Shown here: in pieces, positions 29,059-38,132 of the stretch | Position numbering within the stretch: position 1 is the first letter of the stretch | Layout: each line of letters opens with the position of its first letter | Source: a virus | Virus record (IMG/VR): IMGVR_UViG_3300020200_000033 | Span: 1 to 58,902 of that record | DNA length: 58,902 nucleotides | Strand: one strand, 5' to 3' | Notes under the pieces: model-generated | Told to the model about the DNA's origin: nothing | The model's database searches: none | What the model saw: only the letters and a program-made list of their open reading frames with translations | Translations under genes and position numbers: made by a program

Positions 29059-29104
29059 CGGACCGTGAGCTAATTTTTTAACTAAGCTCTTGGCCGGCTT
29101 TTTT
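29058..29104 (+). terminator. Intrinsic terminator after the glycosyltransferase
   Basis: Stem CCGG-x-CC...GAGCT / AGCTC...GG-CCGG with an AT-rich loop, followed by CTTTTTT. Confidence 0.75.
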
Positions 29105-29372
29105 AACTAAAACGAAAGATAAACGCCGGGATTTAGTGAACCGTTGTTTTCGCCATTGATCGCGCCTTATTGCCGACCCAAAAGAAATCTCAGAAATCTG
29201 TTTTTTGAGGTTTTTTTTGACTTGTTCGGGTGCTAGGCTGGTGGTTCTAATGGCGAACTATTACCTACACAATAAATCGCTTATTGTCTCAACAATTGCG
29301 TGGCGTATTGTGTCGTGTATTGTTTCGCACAATTTATCCGATAAAAGAACACATCAAGGTTAGGGGAAAAGT
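29105..29372 (+). promoter_or_regulatory. Long upstream region of gene 29373 with nested inverted repeats
   Basis: No gene is seen here. TAGGCT (29234-29239) matches the -10 of the 51240 and 56246 promoters, although the -35 is unclear. Downstream are nested repeats: ACACAAT (29267) with ATTGTGT (29307) enclose ATTGT-CTCA-ACAAT (29283-29296), and a second hairpin ATTGT-TTCGC-ACAAT follows (29319-29333). They would fold in the mRNA leader or could be protein-binding sites. Confidence 0.5.
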
Positions 29373-29810
29373 ATGAATTTGACTATTTTTGACGCTTTGA
29401 TAGGGTTATCTATCAAAGATAACAAAAAAGATTGGGGCAAGGTTCTAAAATTTGTTGCCGTTGAGACTGACGGTAAAACAAATGTTTTCGCTGTGCTTTC
29501 ATCTTTGACTGAGAGTGGCAAAAACAAAGCAGTTTCGCTCAAGTTTTTGTCTGAGTTATTGGCCTCACAAAAGATTTACCTACGTCGCAAAGATGACGGT
29601 AAATTTATTATTGTGGCTTATCCTGATGGTTACAAATACGCTAAGCGCGTGTTTTCAGGTAAGCGTTTCCATCATCATACAGTTATTGGTATGGGTACAG
29701 GTATCAGTAATCTTGCGCAAATTGATGGTGAAATAATCAACATTTCATCTCACGTTGCGTCTAATGAAAGCACAAAAATTCGCAAAAACGACATAGAAGA
29801 AAGGAAATAA
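29373..29810 (+). CDS. Hypothetical protein, first gene of the small-gene block
   Basis: 145 residues with a TAGGGGAAAAGT ribosome-binding region. Two alpha/beta stretches are visible (WGKVLKFVAVETDGKTNVFA, then KIYLRRKDDGKFIIVAYPDG). Its own long leader suggests strong or regulated expression. Not recognised. Confidence 0.6.
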   Translation: MNLTIFDALIGLSIKDNKKDWGKVLKFVAVETDGKTNVFAVLSSLTESGKNKAVSLKFLSELLASQKIYLRRKDDGKFIIVAYPDGYKYAKRVFSGKRFHHHTVIGMGTGISNLAQIDGEIINISSHVASNESTKIRKNDIEERK

Positions 29811-29811
29811 G

Positions 29812-30135
29812 ATGAATAATAACATCAGTAAAATTGGAGAACTAGCAATAGAAATATTCAGGTTTGACCATACTTATTACTTTTCAGATGACTTTCGTGT
29901 TTGGTCAAGTGGGGAGAATAGCAAAAAGAAATTGATTGATAAGGCCAAAGCTATGAATTTATCTATTCAGGATAAATTGTTTATGATTAGTGTATTTCAA
30001 TCGCTATGGGATGAAAATTATGAGAATGATTTCTCATCAATCAATAATGAGCACATTTATTGGCCATACAAATCAAGTATGTATCAAATTGCTGGAATTA
30101 CAAAAGATATACTTCAATATTCACCAATCCAATAG
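29812..30135 (+). CDS. Hypothetical protein
   Basis: 107 residues, starting one base after the previous stop. Aromatic-rich (FRFDHTYYFSDDFRVW). Not recognised. Confidence 0.5.
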   Translation: MNNNISKIGELAIEIFRFDHTYYFSDDFRVWSSGENSKKKLIDKAKAMNLSIQDKLFMISVFQSLWDENYENDFSSINNEHIYWPYKSSMYQIAGITKDILQYSPIQ

Positions 30136-30150
30136 AAAGGTAAAACAACA

Positions 30151-30576
30151 ATGGAAAACGAACAAGAACAGGAACAGCAAATGACCGACCAACAAGAAAG
30201 GGATAGCATTATGCAAAATGATGTATCTTCATCTGACGATTTTACTATCGTCAATGAAGAAGATTTGGTTTTTGTTAGGCGAACAAAAAAGCCAGAAGTA
30301 AAACTTTACTTTGATGGTGGTACTTATTTGACTAATTATCCACATCACCGTGATGGTTGGACAAAAGCTGATTGGGATTTTTATGCTTCGCTTGTGCGAA
30401 TGAAAGTCGCAAGGAATACGCGAAAAGACAAACTTACGGTTCTTGATGACATCAAGGAATTCCGTATGATACCAACAAAAGAAGCAAATGAGCTTTGCCA
30501 ATACCTTTATGACACAGATTTGCTTTTTGTTGTTTATGAAGGTGATGAAATCAAAAGGAAAAGCCTTGGAAACTGA
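30151..30576 (+). CDS. Hypothetical protein carrying the FxIVNExDLxF motif
   Basis: 141 residues. The Glu/Gln-rich start leads to DDFTIVNEEDLVFVRRTKK at residues ~30-48, the same motif found in the 51320, 52364 and 53264 products. The rest differs (HHRDGWTKADWDFYASLVRM), so the shared peptide is joined to another C-terminal domain. Confidence 0.6.
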   Translation: MENEQEQEQQMTDQQERDSIMQNDVSSSDDFTIVNEEDLVFVRRTKKPEVKLYFDGGTYLTNYPHHRDGWTKADWDFYASLVRMKVARNTRKDKLTVLDDIKEFRMIPTKEANELCQYLYDTDLLFVVYEGDEIKRKSLGN

Positions 30577-30781
30577 TAACTCATTTTCAGAAAATGTAAA
30601 AAAACAACTTCTGGATGAGCTTGAAAATTTGACGCGATTAATGGATATTCCATTGGTTCGACAAAAAGATCCAAAATGGCTATTGCAAAATGCTGGGATA
30701 AATAATCAAGGTCACAAAAATCTTGATAAAATTATTCGTATTTGTAAATTTATAATCTCAAATGACAAGGGAAATGTATGA
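30545..30781 (+). CDS. Hypothetical protein
   Basis: 78 residues from ATG 30545 (GAAGGTG upstream), overlapping the previous gene by 32 bases; ATG 30536 is an alternative. Helical (VKKQLLDELENLTRLMDIPL). The stop overlaps the next ATG. Confidence 0.5.
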   Translation: MKSKGKALETDNSFSENVKKQLLDELENLTRLMDIPLVRQKDPKWLLQNAGINNQGHKNLDKIIRICKFIISNDKGNV

Positions 30782-31149
30782 CACTAGAAATAAATGATGA
30801 AAACGGTTGGTACAAATGCTCATCTTGTGGTGAAGCAGTAAAACCAGTGTTTTGGGGAAAAAATAACGAGTGGAGTGGATTTAGCCTGAAACAAGTTGAT
30901 AGCGGTATGTATTTCAAAATTTATGGTGGTTACGCTGAATTTTTTGATACATTTATTGATAGACCACCACTTGAAGTTTTGCTTTGCCATTCCTGTTCGG
31001 TTAAGGTAATGGAAATAATTGACCCTCAGATTACGCAAAAAGGTGGGCATCCGACAATAAATGAAGATGGCACTAAATGCTGCAAATGGGGTTGGACAAT
31101 AGAAGAGGGAAAAGCTTTAGACGAAGAAAATCTAAGGGAGGAGTGCTAA
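30778..31149 (+). CDS. Zinc-ribbon-like hypothetical protein
   Basis: 123 residues with CSSCGEAV near residue 14 and CHSCSVKV near residue 70, a probable zinc site split by an aromatic insert. A CC pair lies near the end (GTKCCKWGWT). Function unknown. Confidence 0.55.
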   Translation: MTLEINDENGWYKCSSCGEAVKPVFWGKNNEWSGFSLKQVDSGMYFKIYGGYAEFFDTFIDRPPLEVLLCHSCSVKVMEIIDPQITQKGGHPTINEDGTKCCKWGWTIEEGKALDEENLREEC

Positions 31150-31505
31150 TGTTTAATAAAAAAGAAAACATCAGGAAATATCAATACAAGGGCGTAATTA
31201 TTACCTATTACAGAGTGTATCAAAAATATAGTAAGAATGATGTTTTTGCAAATGCTCCAGATAATTATATCCAAAATTATGAGATATTGCTTATTGACAC
31301 AATGACAGATGAAAAAATTAATATCAAAAGCAATTACTCATATGATATAAAATCAGCAATTGATTACGGCCTACAAAATGGTGGATATAGTGAAATGTGT
31401 AATCTACATTGCCATTCTAAAGTTATTGATCACATTTTGCAAATGAGAATGATTAATAAAATTAATAACAACGCACTAAAAGGCTTTGAGGAATATTGGA
31501 AATGA
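31149..31505 (+). CDS. Hypothetical protein
   Basis: 118 residues; GGGAGGAG lies six bases before the ATG, which overlaps the previous stop (TAATG). Beta-rich start (YQYKGVIITYYRVYQKYS). Not recognised. Confidence 0.55.
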   Translation: MFNKKENIRKYQYKGVIITYYRVYQKYSKNDVFANAPDNYIQNYEILLIDTMTDEKINIKSNYSYDIKSAIDYGLQNGGYSEMCNLHCHSKVIDHILQMRMINKINNNALKGFEEYWK

Positions 31506-31747
31506 TACCAGAAGAGTACGAAAAATATGTAAAAAGAATAGCACGTAATATCAATAACAACCAAACAGAAAAAATCAAATGGAAGGGAAAAGAAATGAGT
31601 AAGAAACATTGGCAGAATTGGCAATACGCAACAACAAAAGAAGTGTTGGCAGTTCACGAAGTAATTGAACCATACGATTGGCAATTGGATATCCAAATGA
31701 ATGAAGACTTTGCCTTATGGCAAAAGGAAATGTGGGGCGATAAGTAA
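31502..31747 (+). CDS. Hypothetical protein
   Basis: 81 residues from the ATGA overlap at 31502. An internal ATG (31595, MSKKHWQNWQYATTKEV) has a better ribosome-binding site (AAGGGAAAAGAA), so the product may be only 50 residues. Confidence 0.5.
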   Translation: MIPEEYEKYVKRIARNINNNQTEKIKWKGKEMSKKHWQNWQYATTKEVLAVHEVIEPYDWQLDIQMNEDFALWQKEMWGDK

Positions 31748-31754
31748 TTGTTAG

Positions 31755-31828
31755 GCTGCCATAGCTCAATTGGATAGAGCAATAGACTTCTAATCTGTAG
31801 GTTATAGGTTCAAATCCTATTGGCAGCG
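31755..31828 (+). tRNA. tRNA-Arg (anticodon TCT)
   Basis: A complete cloverleaf: acceptor GCTGCCA/TGGCAGC (all seven pairs perfect), D stem GCTC/GAGC, anticodon stem ATAGA/TCTGT with loop CTTCTAA (anticodon TCT), T stem ATAGG/CCTAT with loop TTCAAAT, discriminator G, no encoded CCA. It reads AGA, the main Arg codon of the AT-rich genes here. Confidence 0.95.
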
Positions 31829-31874
31829 CAAAAGATCTCCTATCAATAATGGTAGGGAAAAACAAAGGAAAAAT

Positions 31875-32336
31875 ATGACAAACAAACTAGAGAGTGAAAA
31901 ATTTGAAGTTATTTCCAAAGATATTTTTGGAATGACTAATGAGATGAGAACAGACAAGAAAACCCAACTTGTTGGGATCAAGATGATTGAAGAAACACTT
32001 GTTTGTGAAAAAATCATAGAATACGGTGATATTTACGATATGCTTGGAGGTGCTAGTTCTCACTTAGAAAAGTTTGAGGGTTATGATTTAATTGCCGTTT
32101 TGACTGCTGGTTGGGCTGCGCCTAACGATAATGATGATTATCAGAATTTGCCGCCATCTATTCATCCTGAAAGAAGAAGAGTTAAATTGGCAATGATTGG
32201 ATATACATCTAATCAAACGGCATCCATTATGTCATTTGATGATAGTGACGGGTTGATTTACTCTTGTGGTGACGGTCAGGGTGCGCTTCAAGACGCATTT
32301 AAAGATATGCTTAATGATATTGGATGGGAAGAATAA
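31875..32336 (+). CDS. Hypothetical protein
   Basis: 153 residues behind CAAAGGAAAAAT. Contains AVLTAGWAAPNDNDDYQNLP and a late DGQGALQDAF stretch. Not recognised. Confidence 0.55.
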   Translation: MTNKLESEKFEVISKDIFGMTNEMRTDKKTQLVGIKMIEETLVCEKIIEYGDIYDMLGGASSHLEKFEGYDLIAVLTAGWAAPNDNDDYQNLPPSIHPERRRVKLAMIGYTSNQTASIMSFDDSDGLIYSCGDGQGALQDAFKDMLNDIGWEE

Positions 32337-32653
32337 TGGAATATCTTGAGTTAGGGTCAACGCCAACACACGAAGAATGTGCTCAAGTTGGAACTCCGGA
32401 ATTTGCTATTGAAGCACCAAAGGAAATGAAAGCCTATTTAAATCAACTAAAAAGGCAATTTCCTGAAATTGTTAGCAGCAAAACTTTGTCATTTTCAATA
32501 AAATGGTTTCCACACGACTTTGGAACTTATGGTGAAGTTGTAATTTACTATATTCCCGGCAGTGAGGAAGAAGATATTGTTTACAAAGTAGAAAAAGAGT
32601 TGCCCTTGTATTGGGATACAGAAGCAAGATTGGAGTTAGGACTTTTAGTATGA
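32336..32653 (+). CDS. Hypothetical protein
   Basis: 105 residues; the ATG overlaps the previous stop (TAATG). Starts MEYLELGSTPTHEECAQVG. This resembles uncharacterised phage proteins of about 100 residues; function unknown. Confidence 0.55.
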   Translation: MEYLELGSTPTHEECAQVGTPEFAIEAPKEMKAYLNQLKRQFPEIVSSKTLSFSIKWFPHDFGTYGEVVIYYIPGSEEEDIVYKVEKELPLYWDTEARLELGLLV

Positions 32654-33342
32654 CATTTTCTTATTCAGACAATCTAATTAGATGTGCTTCTGATGGCTTA
32701 CAAAAACCTTCTGACTTTGGTTATTGGGGGCCAAAAGATATGTTTAAAACTTGGGGTTTTTGTGGAATAGACAAAAATCGTGGTTCAAGTATTTTAGATA
32801 TTAGCAACTTTGATTATATCTCTAAAGAACTAATGGAAGAATTTCCAGATGACTTTAGAATTGAAAACTATAATCATTGGGCTGTCGGAAGCGAAACAAG
32901 ATTAGTTTGTCGGATACTTCATCGTAAAGGTATAGTTGAAGATAAAAATATAACTGATGCCTTCCGAAAAGCTATGAAATGGCTTGACGATTTGGCAGAC
33001 TATTTGATTGCTGATGAGAGTGACTATTTTGACAAACAACATCTAAGAAGAATTCAAGATTTACCTTATCTAGATGTTGTCAAAATGATCAATCAAACAG
33101 ACACGAATTGGGCTGCTGATATTATCTATCAAATGGAAACAAATGGTGATTATTGGGATGCCGAAACTGAAAGCCCTGATGATAATCAACTACTTATGGC
33201 AGCTTATGAATTAAGGTTATGGAATGCTGAATATCATCAAGAATGGTTTGATTGGGCTGATAAGAATAAAGTTCCAAGACCACCTTTTGATTTAGAAAGC
33301 ACTTCATATTGGAATAAAAATCAAGAAAGGTTATTTAATTAA
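32650..33342 (+). CDS. Hypothetical protein
   Basis: 230 residues from the ATGA overlap at 32650. Acidic and aromatic-rich (DFGYWGPKDMFKTWGFCGID, then WADKNKVPRPPFDLE). Not recognised. Confidence 0.55.
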   Translation: MTFSYSDNLIRCASDGLQKPSDFGYWGPKDMFKTWGFCGIDKNRGSSILDISNFDYISKELMEEFPDDFRIENYNHWAVGSETRLVCRILHRKGIVEDKNITDAFRKAMKWLDDLADYLIADESDYFDKQHLRRIQDLPYLDVVKMINQTDTNWAADIIYQMETNGDYWDAETESPDDNQLLMAAYELRLWNAEYHQEWFDWADKNKVPRPPFDLESTSYWNKNQERLFN

Positions 33343-33695
33343 TGACACACGTAAGAAATTTTAATAATGAAATAGAAAAAAAATATGATTCAATTATCAT
33401 TGAGAAAGCAAGATATCAATATTCTAAAACCAATGATAGTGGCAAAATGACTGTCTATTTTAGGTCAGGCTTAGTTTATGAATTTATCAATGTAAAGAAA
33501 CCCTTTGCTGAGGCTTTTCTGAACTCATCAAGTCGTGAAATAGGCACTGCTTTTAATAAATATCTCAATGCTCATTTTGTCGTTGATAAAATTAGAAAGA
33601 CAAAGAAATTCAATTTAACGATGGAAAAAGCAAGAAAAATAGATCAACAAAGAAAAGAAGAGAAAGCGAGAAAAAAATATGCCAAATTGGTGTGA
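33342..33695 (+). CDS. KTSC-domain-like protein
   Basis: 117 residues. The segment SGKMTVYFRSGLVYEFINV followed by LNSSSREIGTAFNKYL fits the KTSC domain seen in small phage and bacterial proteins, whose role is unclear. The tail is basic and coiled (KARKIDQQRKEEKARKKYA). It overlaps the next gene by 17 bases. Confidence 0.6.
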   Translation: MTHVRNFNNEIEKKYDSIIIEKARYQYSKTNDSGKMTVYFRSGLVYEFINVKKPFAEAFLNSSSREIGTAFNKYLNAHFVVDKIRKTKKFNLTMEKARKIDQQRKEEKARKKYAKLV

Positions 33696-34203
33696 AAATA
33701 CATTAAGGATACGTGGAAAGAAAGAAGACCTTGAAGCTTTTAAGCAAAAACTTCAAGATTCTAAAGAGAATGACAGGGAGATTTGTATTTTTAATACTTT
33801 CCGGCCAATGCCAAAAGAATTAAGAAATGACAAATCTCCTCAGGACGATGAAGCATTAGCAAACGAAAGGATTGCTAAATATGGTGCTTCTGATTGGTAT
33901 AATTGGGCAAATATTGTTTGGGGAACTAAGTGGGGTTGTTGTGATGTTCAATGGCGTAATGAAACGCCAATAGGAACAAATTACGATGATCTTTATGATC
34001 TTGAAATATATTATCAAACTGCTTGGGCTCCGGGTGATGATTGTCTTGAAGAAATCTTTCAAAAATTAAACAATCTATCATTCTTTCTTACATATGAAGA
34101 ACCAGGAATAGGCTTTGCAGGTTCTTTATTTGTAAGAAATGGCAAAACAGAATATAAAGAAACAAGAGAATATATCGCAGACAACATAGAAAGTCTATGG
34201 TGA
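33679..34203 (+). CDS. MPNWCxN-type ferredoxin-like-fold phage protein
   Basis: 174 residues. MPNWCENTLRIRGKKEDLEA is the hallmark start of a widespread phage/plasmid family (YubB/DUF1281-like) with a ferredoxin-like fold; WGTKWGCCDVQW and YQTAWAPGDD in the middle also match. The molecular function is not known. Confidence 0.7.
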   Translation: MPNWCENTLRIRGKKEDLEAFKQKLQDSKENDREICIFNTFRPMPKELRNDKSPQDDEALANERIAKYGASDWYNWANIVWGTKWGCCDVQWRNETPIGTNYDDLYDLEIYYQTAWAPGDDCLEEIFQKLNNLSFFLTYEEPGIGFAGSLFVRNGKTEYKETREYIADNIESLW

Positions 34204-34207
34204 AAAA

Positions 34208-34708
34208 ATGGGATTAGATAACATTCCACACAAATATCCTTGTCACGCACAAGGTATTGCTTCTTTCTCAGAAGATGGAAGAATTGATTGTGATCAAACT
34301 ATAGCGAATGGCAATTGTCCTTGGAAAAATGAATTTGAAAAAGCAGTTCTGCTAAAAGAAGCACGTCCAACTTATGGAATGCTTGGAGCTGCTTGTTGGT
34401 ATAGAGGAAAATATGGCAATTTTCTTTTAGGTTTGCTTGAAGGCAATCCTGATGCTTACGCTGATACAAAATATTCATTCTATGGCGAAGGTATTGATGA
34501 AAATACTGAGGGTATGAGTAAAGATTATTGTTTAGATATGCATAACTATATGACAGAACATACCGAAGAATTTGCTCATCAAGCAAAAGAGTACTGTGAA
34601 AAAGAAGATGGGGGTGATGAAAAACAGATGATTAATGATTGGCTATACGCAACTTGGTGGTTAAAATTTGCTGCTGAGTATTGTGAAGGTTCATCCATTT
34701 GGTACTAA
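34208..34708 (+). CDS. MGLDNIP-type conserved phage protein
   Basis: 166 residues beginning MGLDNIPHKYPCHAQG, a start seen in several phage proteins that I recall as uncharacterised. Cysteines in IDCDQTIANGNCPW and AACWYRG could bind a metal. The C-terminus is helical (LYATWWLKFAAEYCEG). Confidence 0.55.
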   Translation: MGLDNIPHKYPCHAQGIASFSEDGRIDCDQTIANGNCPWKNEFEKAVLLKEARPTYGMLGAACWYRGKYGNFLLGLLEGNPDAYADTKYSFYGEGIDENTEGMSKDYCLDMHNYMTEHTEEFAHQAKEYCEKEDGGDEKQMINDWLYATWWLKFAAEYCEGSSIWY

Positions 34709-34726
34709 CTTGTAGAAAAGAGGAAA

Positions 34727-35122
34727 ATGTTTAATCCCTACGATTTTAGCAATATTAATAAAAATGAGCCTGACGCAGTACCAGATGGTATAGTTGACGC
34801 TTCTGATTATCACGAATTGTTGAAACAAGTTACAGCATTCATAGAACAAACTGATTATGACGACTCTAATAGTCGTATGGTCGCTATGATGAATATTATT
34901 AACTTGTATCACGATGATGAAGATACAGTAGATGAAGATAAATTATACGGTGTAGTTATTGCGATTCTGTATCACATTCAATCAATTTTGTCTGGTACAG
35001 ATGAAGAAACAAGGCAAGAGTATTTCAGAATAACGAATGAAGAAATAATCCCGCAATTTGAAGAAGAATCTAAAATGCTACCATTCTATGAATCAGACTT
35101 TGGAAAGGATAGTGATGAGTGA
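34727..35122 (+). CDS. Acidic hypothetical protein
   Basis: 131 residues, strongly acidic (YHDDEDTVDEDKLYG). The stop overlaps the WhiB start as ATGAGTGA, so the two are probably co-translated. Strong acidity could indicate DNA mimicry, but nothing else supports that. Confidence 0.55.
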   Translation: MFNPYDFSNINKNEPDAVPDGIVDASDYHELLKQVTAFIEQTDYDDSNSRMVAMMNIINLYHDDEDTVDEDKLYGVVIAILYHIQSILSGTDEETRQEYFRITNEEIIPQFEEESKMLPFYESDFGKDSDE

Positions 35123-35450
35123 TAACTATCAAATGGATGAAGTAAATATGGGTGAGAGTTGGAGAAGTAAAGCCTATTGTCTAAAATCGGCTACTCAGAT
35201 TGATTTTTACTCTGATGATAAGCACACAATTAAGTTGGCAAAAAGTATGTGTCATCATTGCGTTGTTGCTCACGAATGCCTAGTTTTTGCTGTAAGCAAT
35301 CAGGAAAAGTTTGGTGTTTGGGGTGGCTTTACGCCACGTGAAAGAGGTAAAATTACAAGATCAATTATTAATTTAACAAAGGAGGAAGCCAAGGAATTGG
35401 TGATTAAATATGGAAACGAAGTATTGTCTCAAAGTAACCAAAGAAACTGA
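35115..35450 (+). CDS. WhiB-like Fe-S transcription factor (second copy)
   Basis: 111 residues from ATG 35115. Classical WhiB layout: SKAYCLKSATQIDFY, then CHHCVVAHEC (CxxC-x5-C), and the turn FGVWGGFTPRERG intact, unlike the copy at 10198. It should hold a 4Fe-4S cluster and contact sigma A. The protein may divert host transcription or mimic a host Wbl regulator. Confidence 0.88.
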   Translation: MSDNYQMDEVNMGESWRSKAYCLKSATQIDFYSDDKHTIKLAKSMCHHCVVAHECLVFAVSNQEKFGVWGGFTPRERGKITRSIINLTKEEAKELVIKYGNEVLSQSNQRN

Positions 35451-35580
35451 AATATATGCCAAAACATATGATGAGGCTCTTTCTATTGCTGATATGATGA
35501 TGGCAAGAGAAATGAATGACACTTTGTTTGGCAGTTTAGTAGTAGTAAGTAGTGATGTAATAGCAATATCCAACCAATAG
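35410..35580 (+). CDS. Small hypothetical protein
   Basis: 56 residues (METKYCLKVTKETEIYAKTY), overlapping the WhiB end by 41 bases. It ends before an AGGAGGC site serving the next gene. Not recognised. Confidence 0.45.
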   Translation: METKYCLKVTKETEIYAKTYDEALSIADMMMAREMNDTLFGSLVVVSSDVIAISNQ

Positions 35581-35589
35581 GAGGCAAAT

Positions 35590-36555
35590 ATGCCAAGGAA
35601 AAAGAATACCGTACAAACCAAAGAAAAGGAGAAGGCCGTGCTAAAACAAAACACTGCTGAAACAGTAACACAAAAAGAAGTCAAGAAAGTTGTAAATGTA
35701 GCAATTGCTACAAAATACGAATCTCTTGGCGCAAACTTTAATGAAGGACATATTTCAAAGATGTCGTCATTGGTCAAAGTCAGTGAAATGTTCGTTGATT
35801 ATACATATCAACGGAAGCCACTAAAAGCAAAGATCAATAGGATTGTAAAGAATTTCAATCCAGATTTGCTTGGCGTTATCACAGTCTCAATGCGTGATGA
35901 TAACACATTGGCAATCATTGACGGTAGCCATCGCTATCACGCTTTGAATGAGATGAATATGAAAGATGCAAATGTAAATGCGCTTGTGTATTTCGGTTTG
36001 ACTCTCCAAGATGAAGCGCAAATCTTTGCTCTTACCAATAAGGAACACACAAAGCCAACGCCTTCGCAAATCTTTAAGGCAGGCATTGTGTCTGGAGACC
36101 CAATTGCTGTTGGTATTGCAAATGTTGTAGCAAAAGTTGGTGCTTCATTTGAAGAAGGCCCCGGTATTAACAAAATCAGATGTGTTGCTACTGTTCGTAG
36201 AGTTTACACAAATGCTGGCGCTTCAGTTTTGGCTAAGACTTTGGAAACACTCAAAACTGCATATCCAAATAACACTGAAATGTACCGTGACCAAATGGTT
36301 TCGGCTCTTGGTTGCATTTATCATCGTTATGGTAAGAAAGTTGACCCAAAGCGTATGAGTGAAGTATTAGCCAAGATTGGCAATCCTTCATTGGTTATTG
36401 CTCAGGCTCAAGCTATGATTAGCAGTGGTCAAACAGTTACATTTACATCTTTGCCATTTCTTATTGTCAGCAGATACAACGTGAAATTGACGACAAATCG
36501 CCTTCCTGATTTCCCAATGAATCTGTTGCCACAACAGGTTTGGGCAAAAGCCTAA
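35590..36555 (+). CDS. ParB/sulfiredoxin-fold protein
   Basis: 321 residues. After a Lys/Glu-rich start, residues ~60-140 form a ParB-like nuclease domain: VDYTYQRKPLKAKINRIVKN, then TLAIIDGSHRYHALNEM (the GxHR signature as GSHR). The rest is helical (RMSEVLAKIGNPSLVIAQAQ). Such phage proteins may bind DNA, hydrolyse CTP or act as nickases; which applies here is not visible. Confidence 0.7.
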   Translation: MPRKKNTVQTKEKEKAVLKQNTAETVTQKEVKKVVNVAIATKYESLGANFNEGHISKMSSLVKVSEMFVDYTYQRKPLKAKINRIVKNFNPDLLGVITVSMRDDNTLAIIDGSHRYHALNEMNMKDANVNALVYFGLTLQDEAQIFALTNKEHTKPTPSQIFKAGIVSGDPIAVGIANVVAKVGASFEEGPGINKIRCVATVRRVYTNAGASVLAKTLETLKTAYPNNTEMYRDQMVSALGCIYHRYGKKVDPKRMSEVLAKIGNPSLVIAQAQAMISSGQTVTFTSLPFLIVSRYNVKLTTNRLPDFPMNLLPQQVWAKA

Positions 36556-36759
36556 ATGGCATCAAAGAAAGTACATAGCGTTTCGTTCAGTAGAAAGTAT
36601 TACTTTGCGCGTGGATATCACGACAGAATGAATAAAGTAGACAATCCACCTTCTGCTGAACTAAACGACTATTACTTAGATACTCTTAATATAAATATTA
36701 TTGAAGAATATATTAAGGGTAGAGAAATAGCTGAGCGAGATTTGGTCAACGGAATATAG
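36556..36759 (+). CDS. Small hypothetical protein
   Basis: 67 residues directly after the ParB-like stop. SRKYYFARGYHDRMNKVDNP is followed by a helical end. It resembles small proteins found beside ParB-like genes in phages. Not recognised. Confidence 0.5.
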   Translation: MASKKVHSVSFSRKYYFARGYHDRMNKVDNPPSAELNDYYLDTLNINIIEEYIKGREIAERDLVNGI

Positions 36760-36769
36760 GAGAAAATAT

Positions 36770-37237
36770 ATGACAGATAAAATAAGGTGTAAGGACAGAA
36801 TTGCTGGAGAATACAAATCCAGGAATGAGTCAATCAATAAAATGATTATGGCTACAAATGGTCAATTTGATGAACAGGTTATCGATGAGCGTGATCGTTT
36901 TGTTGAGGAATACACAAAGACATACAATGAAGAACCTGCTGAAGAAGCGGTTGATCAATTTGTTGAAGAGTATTACAAAAATAGTGAGTACAATGAATCA
37001 AGTTTATATGAGTTCCCATTGGGTCATTCCAAACAAACAGTTATCAGAATTGAATTGAGTACGGGTGGCCCTGCTGATTTTATTGAAGTTTATCTTGATG
37101 AAGATGGATTTATCAATAGAGCGGTTTATCATTTCCAAGATTGGTTTGATGGTGCTCAAATGGAAGTAAAAGATGACGATCCAATGATGGAATTTTGTCA
37201 GATGTATTGTGAATCTATCGGTGAAATATACCGCTAA
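36770..37237 (+). CDS. Acidic hypothetical protein
   Basis: 155 residues with AGGAGAAAATAT upstream. A coiled acidic first half (DERDRFVEEYTKTYNEEPAE) and a beta-rich second half (VIRIELSTGGPADFIEVYLD). Not recognised. Confidence 0.55.
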   Translation: MTDKIRCKDRIAGEYKSRNESINKMIMATNGQFDEQVIDERDRFVEEYTKTYNEEPAEEAVDQFVEEYYKNSEYNESSLYEFPLGHSKQTVIRIELSTGGPADFIEVYLDEDGFINRAVYHFQDWFDGAQMEVKDDDPMMEFCQMYCESIGEIYR

Positions 37238-37246
37238 GGAGAAAAT

Positions 37247-38119
37247 ATGGAATACCTAGAAAGAACAGAAACGGCAGGAAATACAGTAAACCCAAGCAAA
37301 CAGGAGACAAAAATGACACCAGAAGTACAAAGTAATCAGGTTGAAATCAAAATCAATCTTTCGCTAGATCAAGTAATTGAAGGACTTAAACAATCTGGAA
37401 CGCTTACAAATTTTGTTGTAAGCTCAGATGACTTTCGAGAAAAAGTTGATGAAATTGCTGGCACAGCGGCTGAAACAACTTTTGAAGAGAAAGCTGATGA
37501 TTGGATTAATGACTACATTTCAAGCAATGCTTACGAAATTGTTGATACACTAGAAACCAATATTGAAACAGTCATTGAGCGCAATATTGATATTAGTGAA
37601 ATTGCTAGTGAAGTTAAAGATGATATTGATGTAGACAGTCAAATTAACGAATGGATAGATACACAACTCCACAATTTTATTGCTGGTGGCACTTGCAATA
37701 CTGCTAAAGAAGCAGCTAGGGTTGTGATTGATGTAATTCGTTACGACTTGGCTATGCATTTGCGTGAAAAGCAAGGTGGTGCTGGAAGCACTTATGAACA
37801 TACCATTACTAATTCATTGAGACAATTCGTTGATGAGAGAATTGAAGTTCGTATCAACGAAGAGAAAGAAAAATATCTCAAGAATAAAGATGGTTATATG
37901 CAAGAAACTGTTGATAAATTGAATCAGCAAACAGTTACAGCTGAACTACACAATGAGCCATCAATTACTTCAGGATATCTTTCTGAACTATACAATGAGC
38001 CATCAATTACTGTTGAGCAATTCAAACAGTTTATTAATGGCTTGGATTTGTTCCAAGTTACTAAGGAAAGAATTATTGAAGAATTCAATAAGGTAACTAT
38101 TAACTTTACTAATAAATAA
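37247..38119 (+). CDS. Acidic helical hypothetical protein
   Basis: 290 residues with AAGGAGAAAAT upstream. Repetitive acidic helices (VDTLETNIETVIERNIDISE), and a near-duplicate peptide ELHNEPSITSGYLSELYNEPSIT near the end, visible as a ~30-base repeat at 37946-38010. A structural or scaffold-like role is possible; not recognised. Confidence 0.55.
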   Translation: MEYLERTETAGNTVNPSKQETKMTPEVQSNQVEIKINLSLDQVIEGLKQSGTLTNFVVSSDDFREKVDEIAGTAAETTFEEKADDWINDYISSNAYEIVDTLETNIETVIERNIDISEIASEVKDDIDVDSQINEWIDTQLHNFIAGGTCNTAKEAARVVIDVIRYDLAMHLREKQGGAGSTYEHTITNSLRQFVDERIEVRINEEKEKYLKNKDGYMQETVDKLNQQTVTAELHNEPSITSGYLSELYNEPSITVEQFKQFINGLDLFQVTKERIIEEFNKVTINFTNK

Positions 38120-38132
38120 CAGAAAGGTAATT

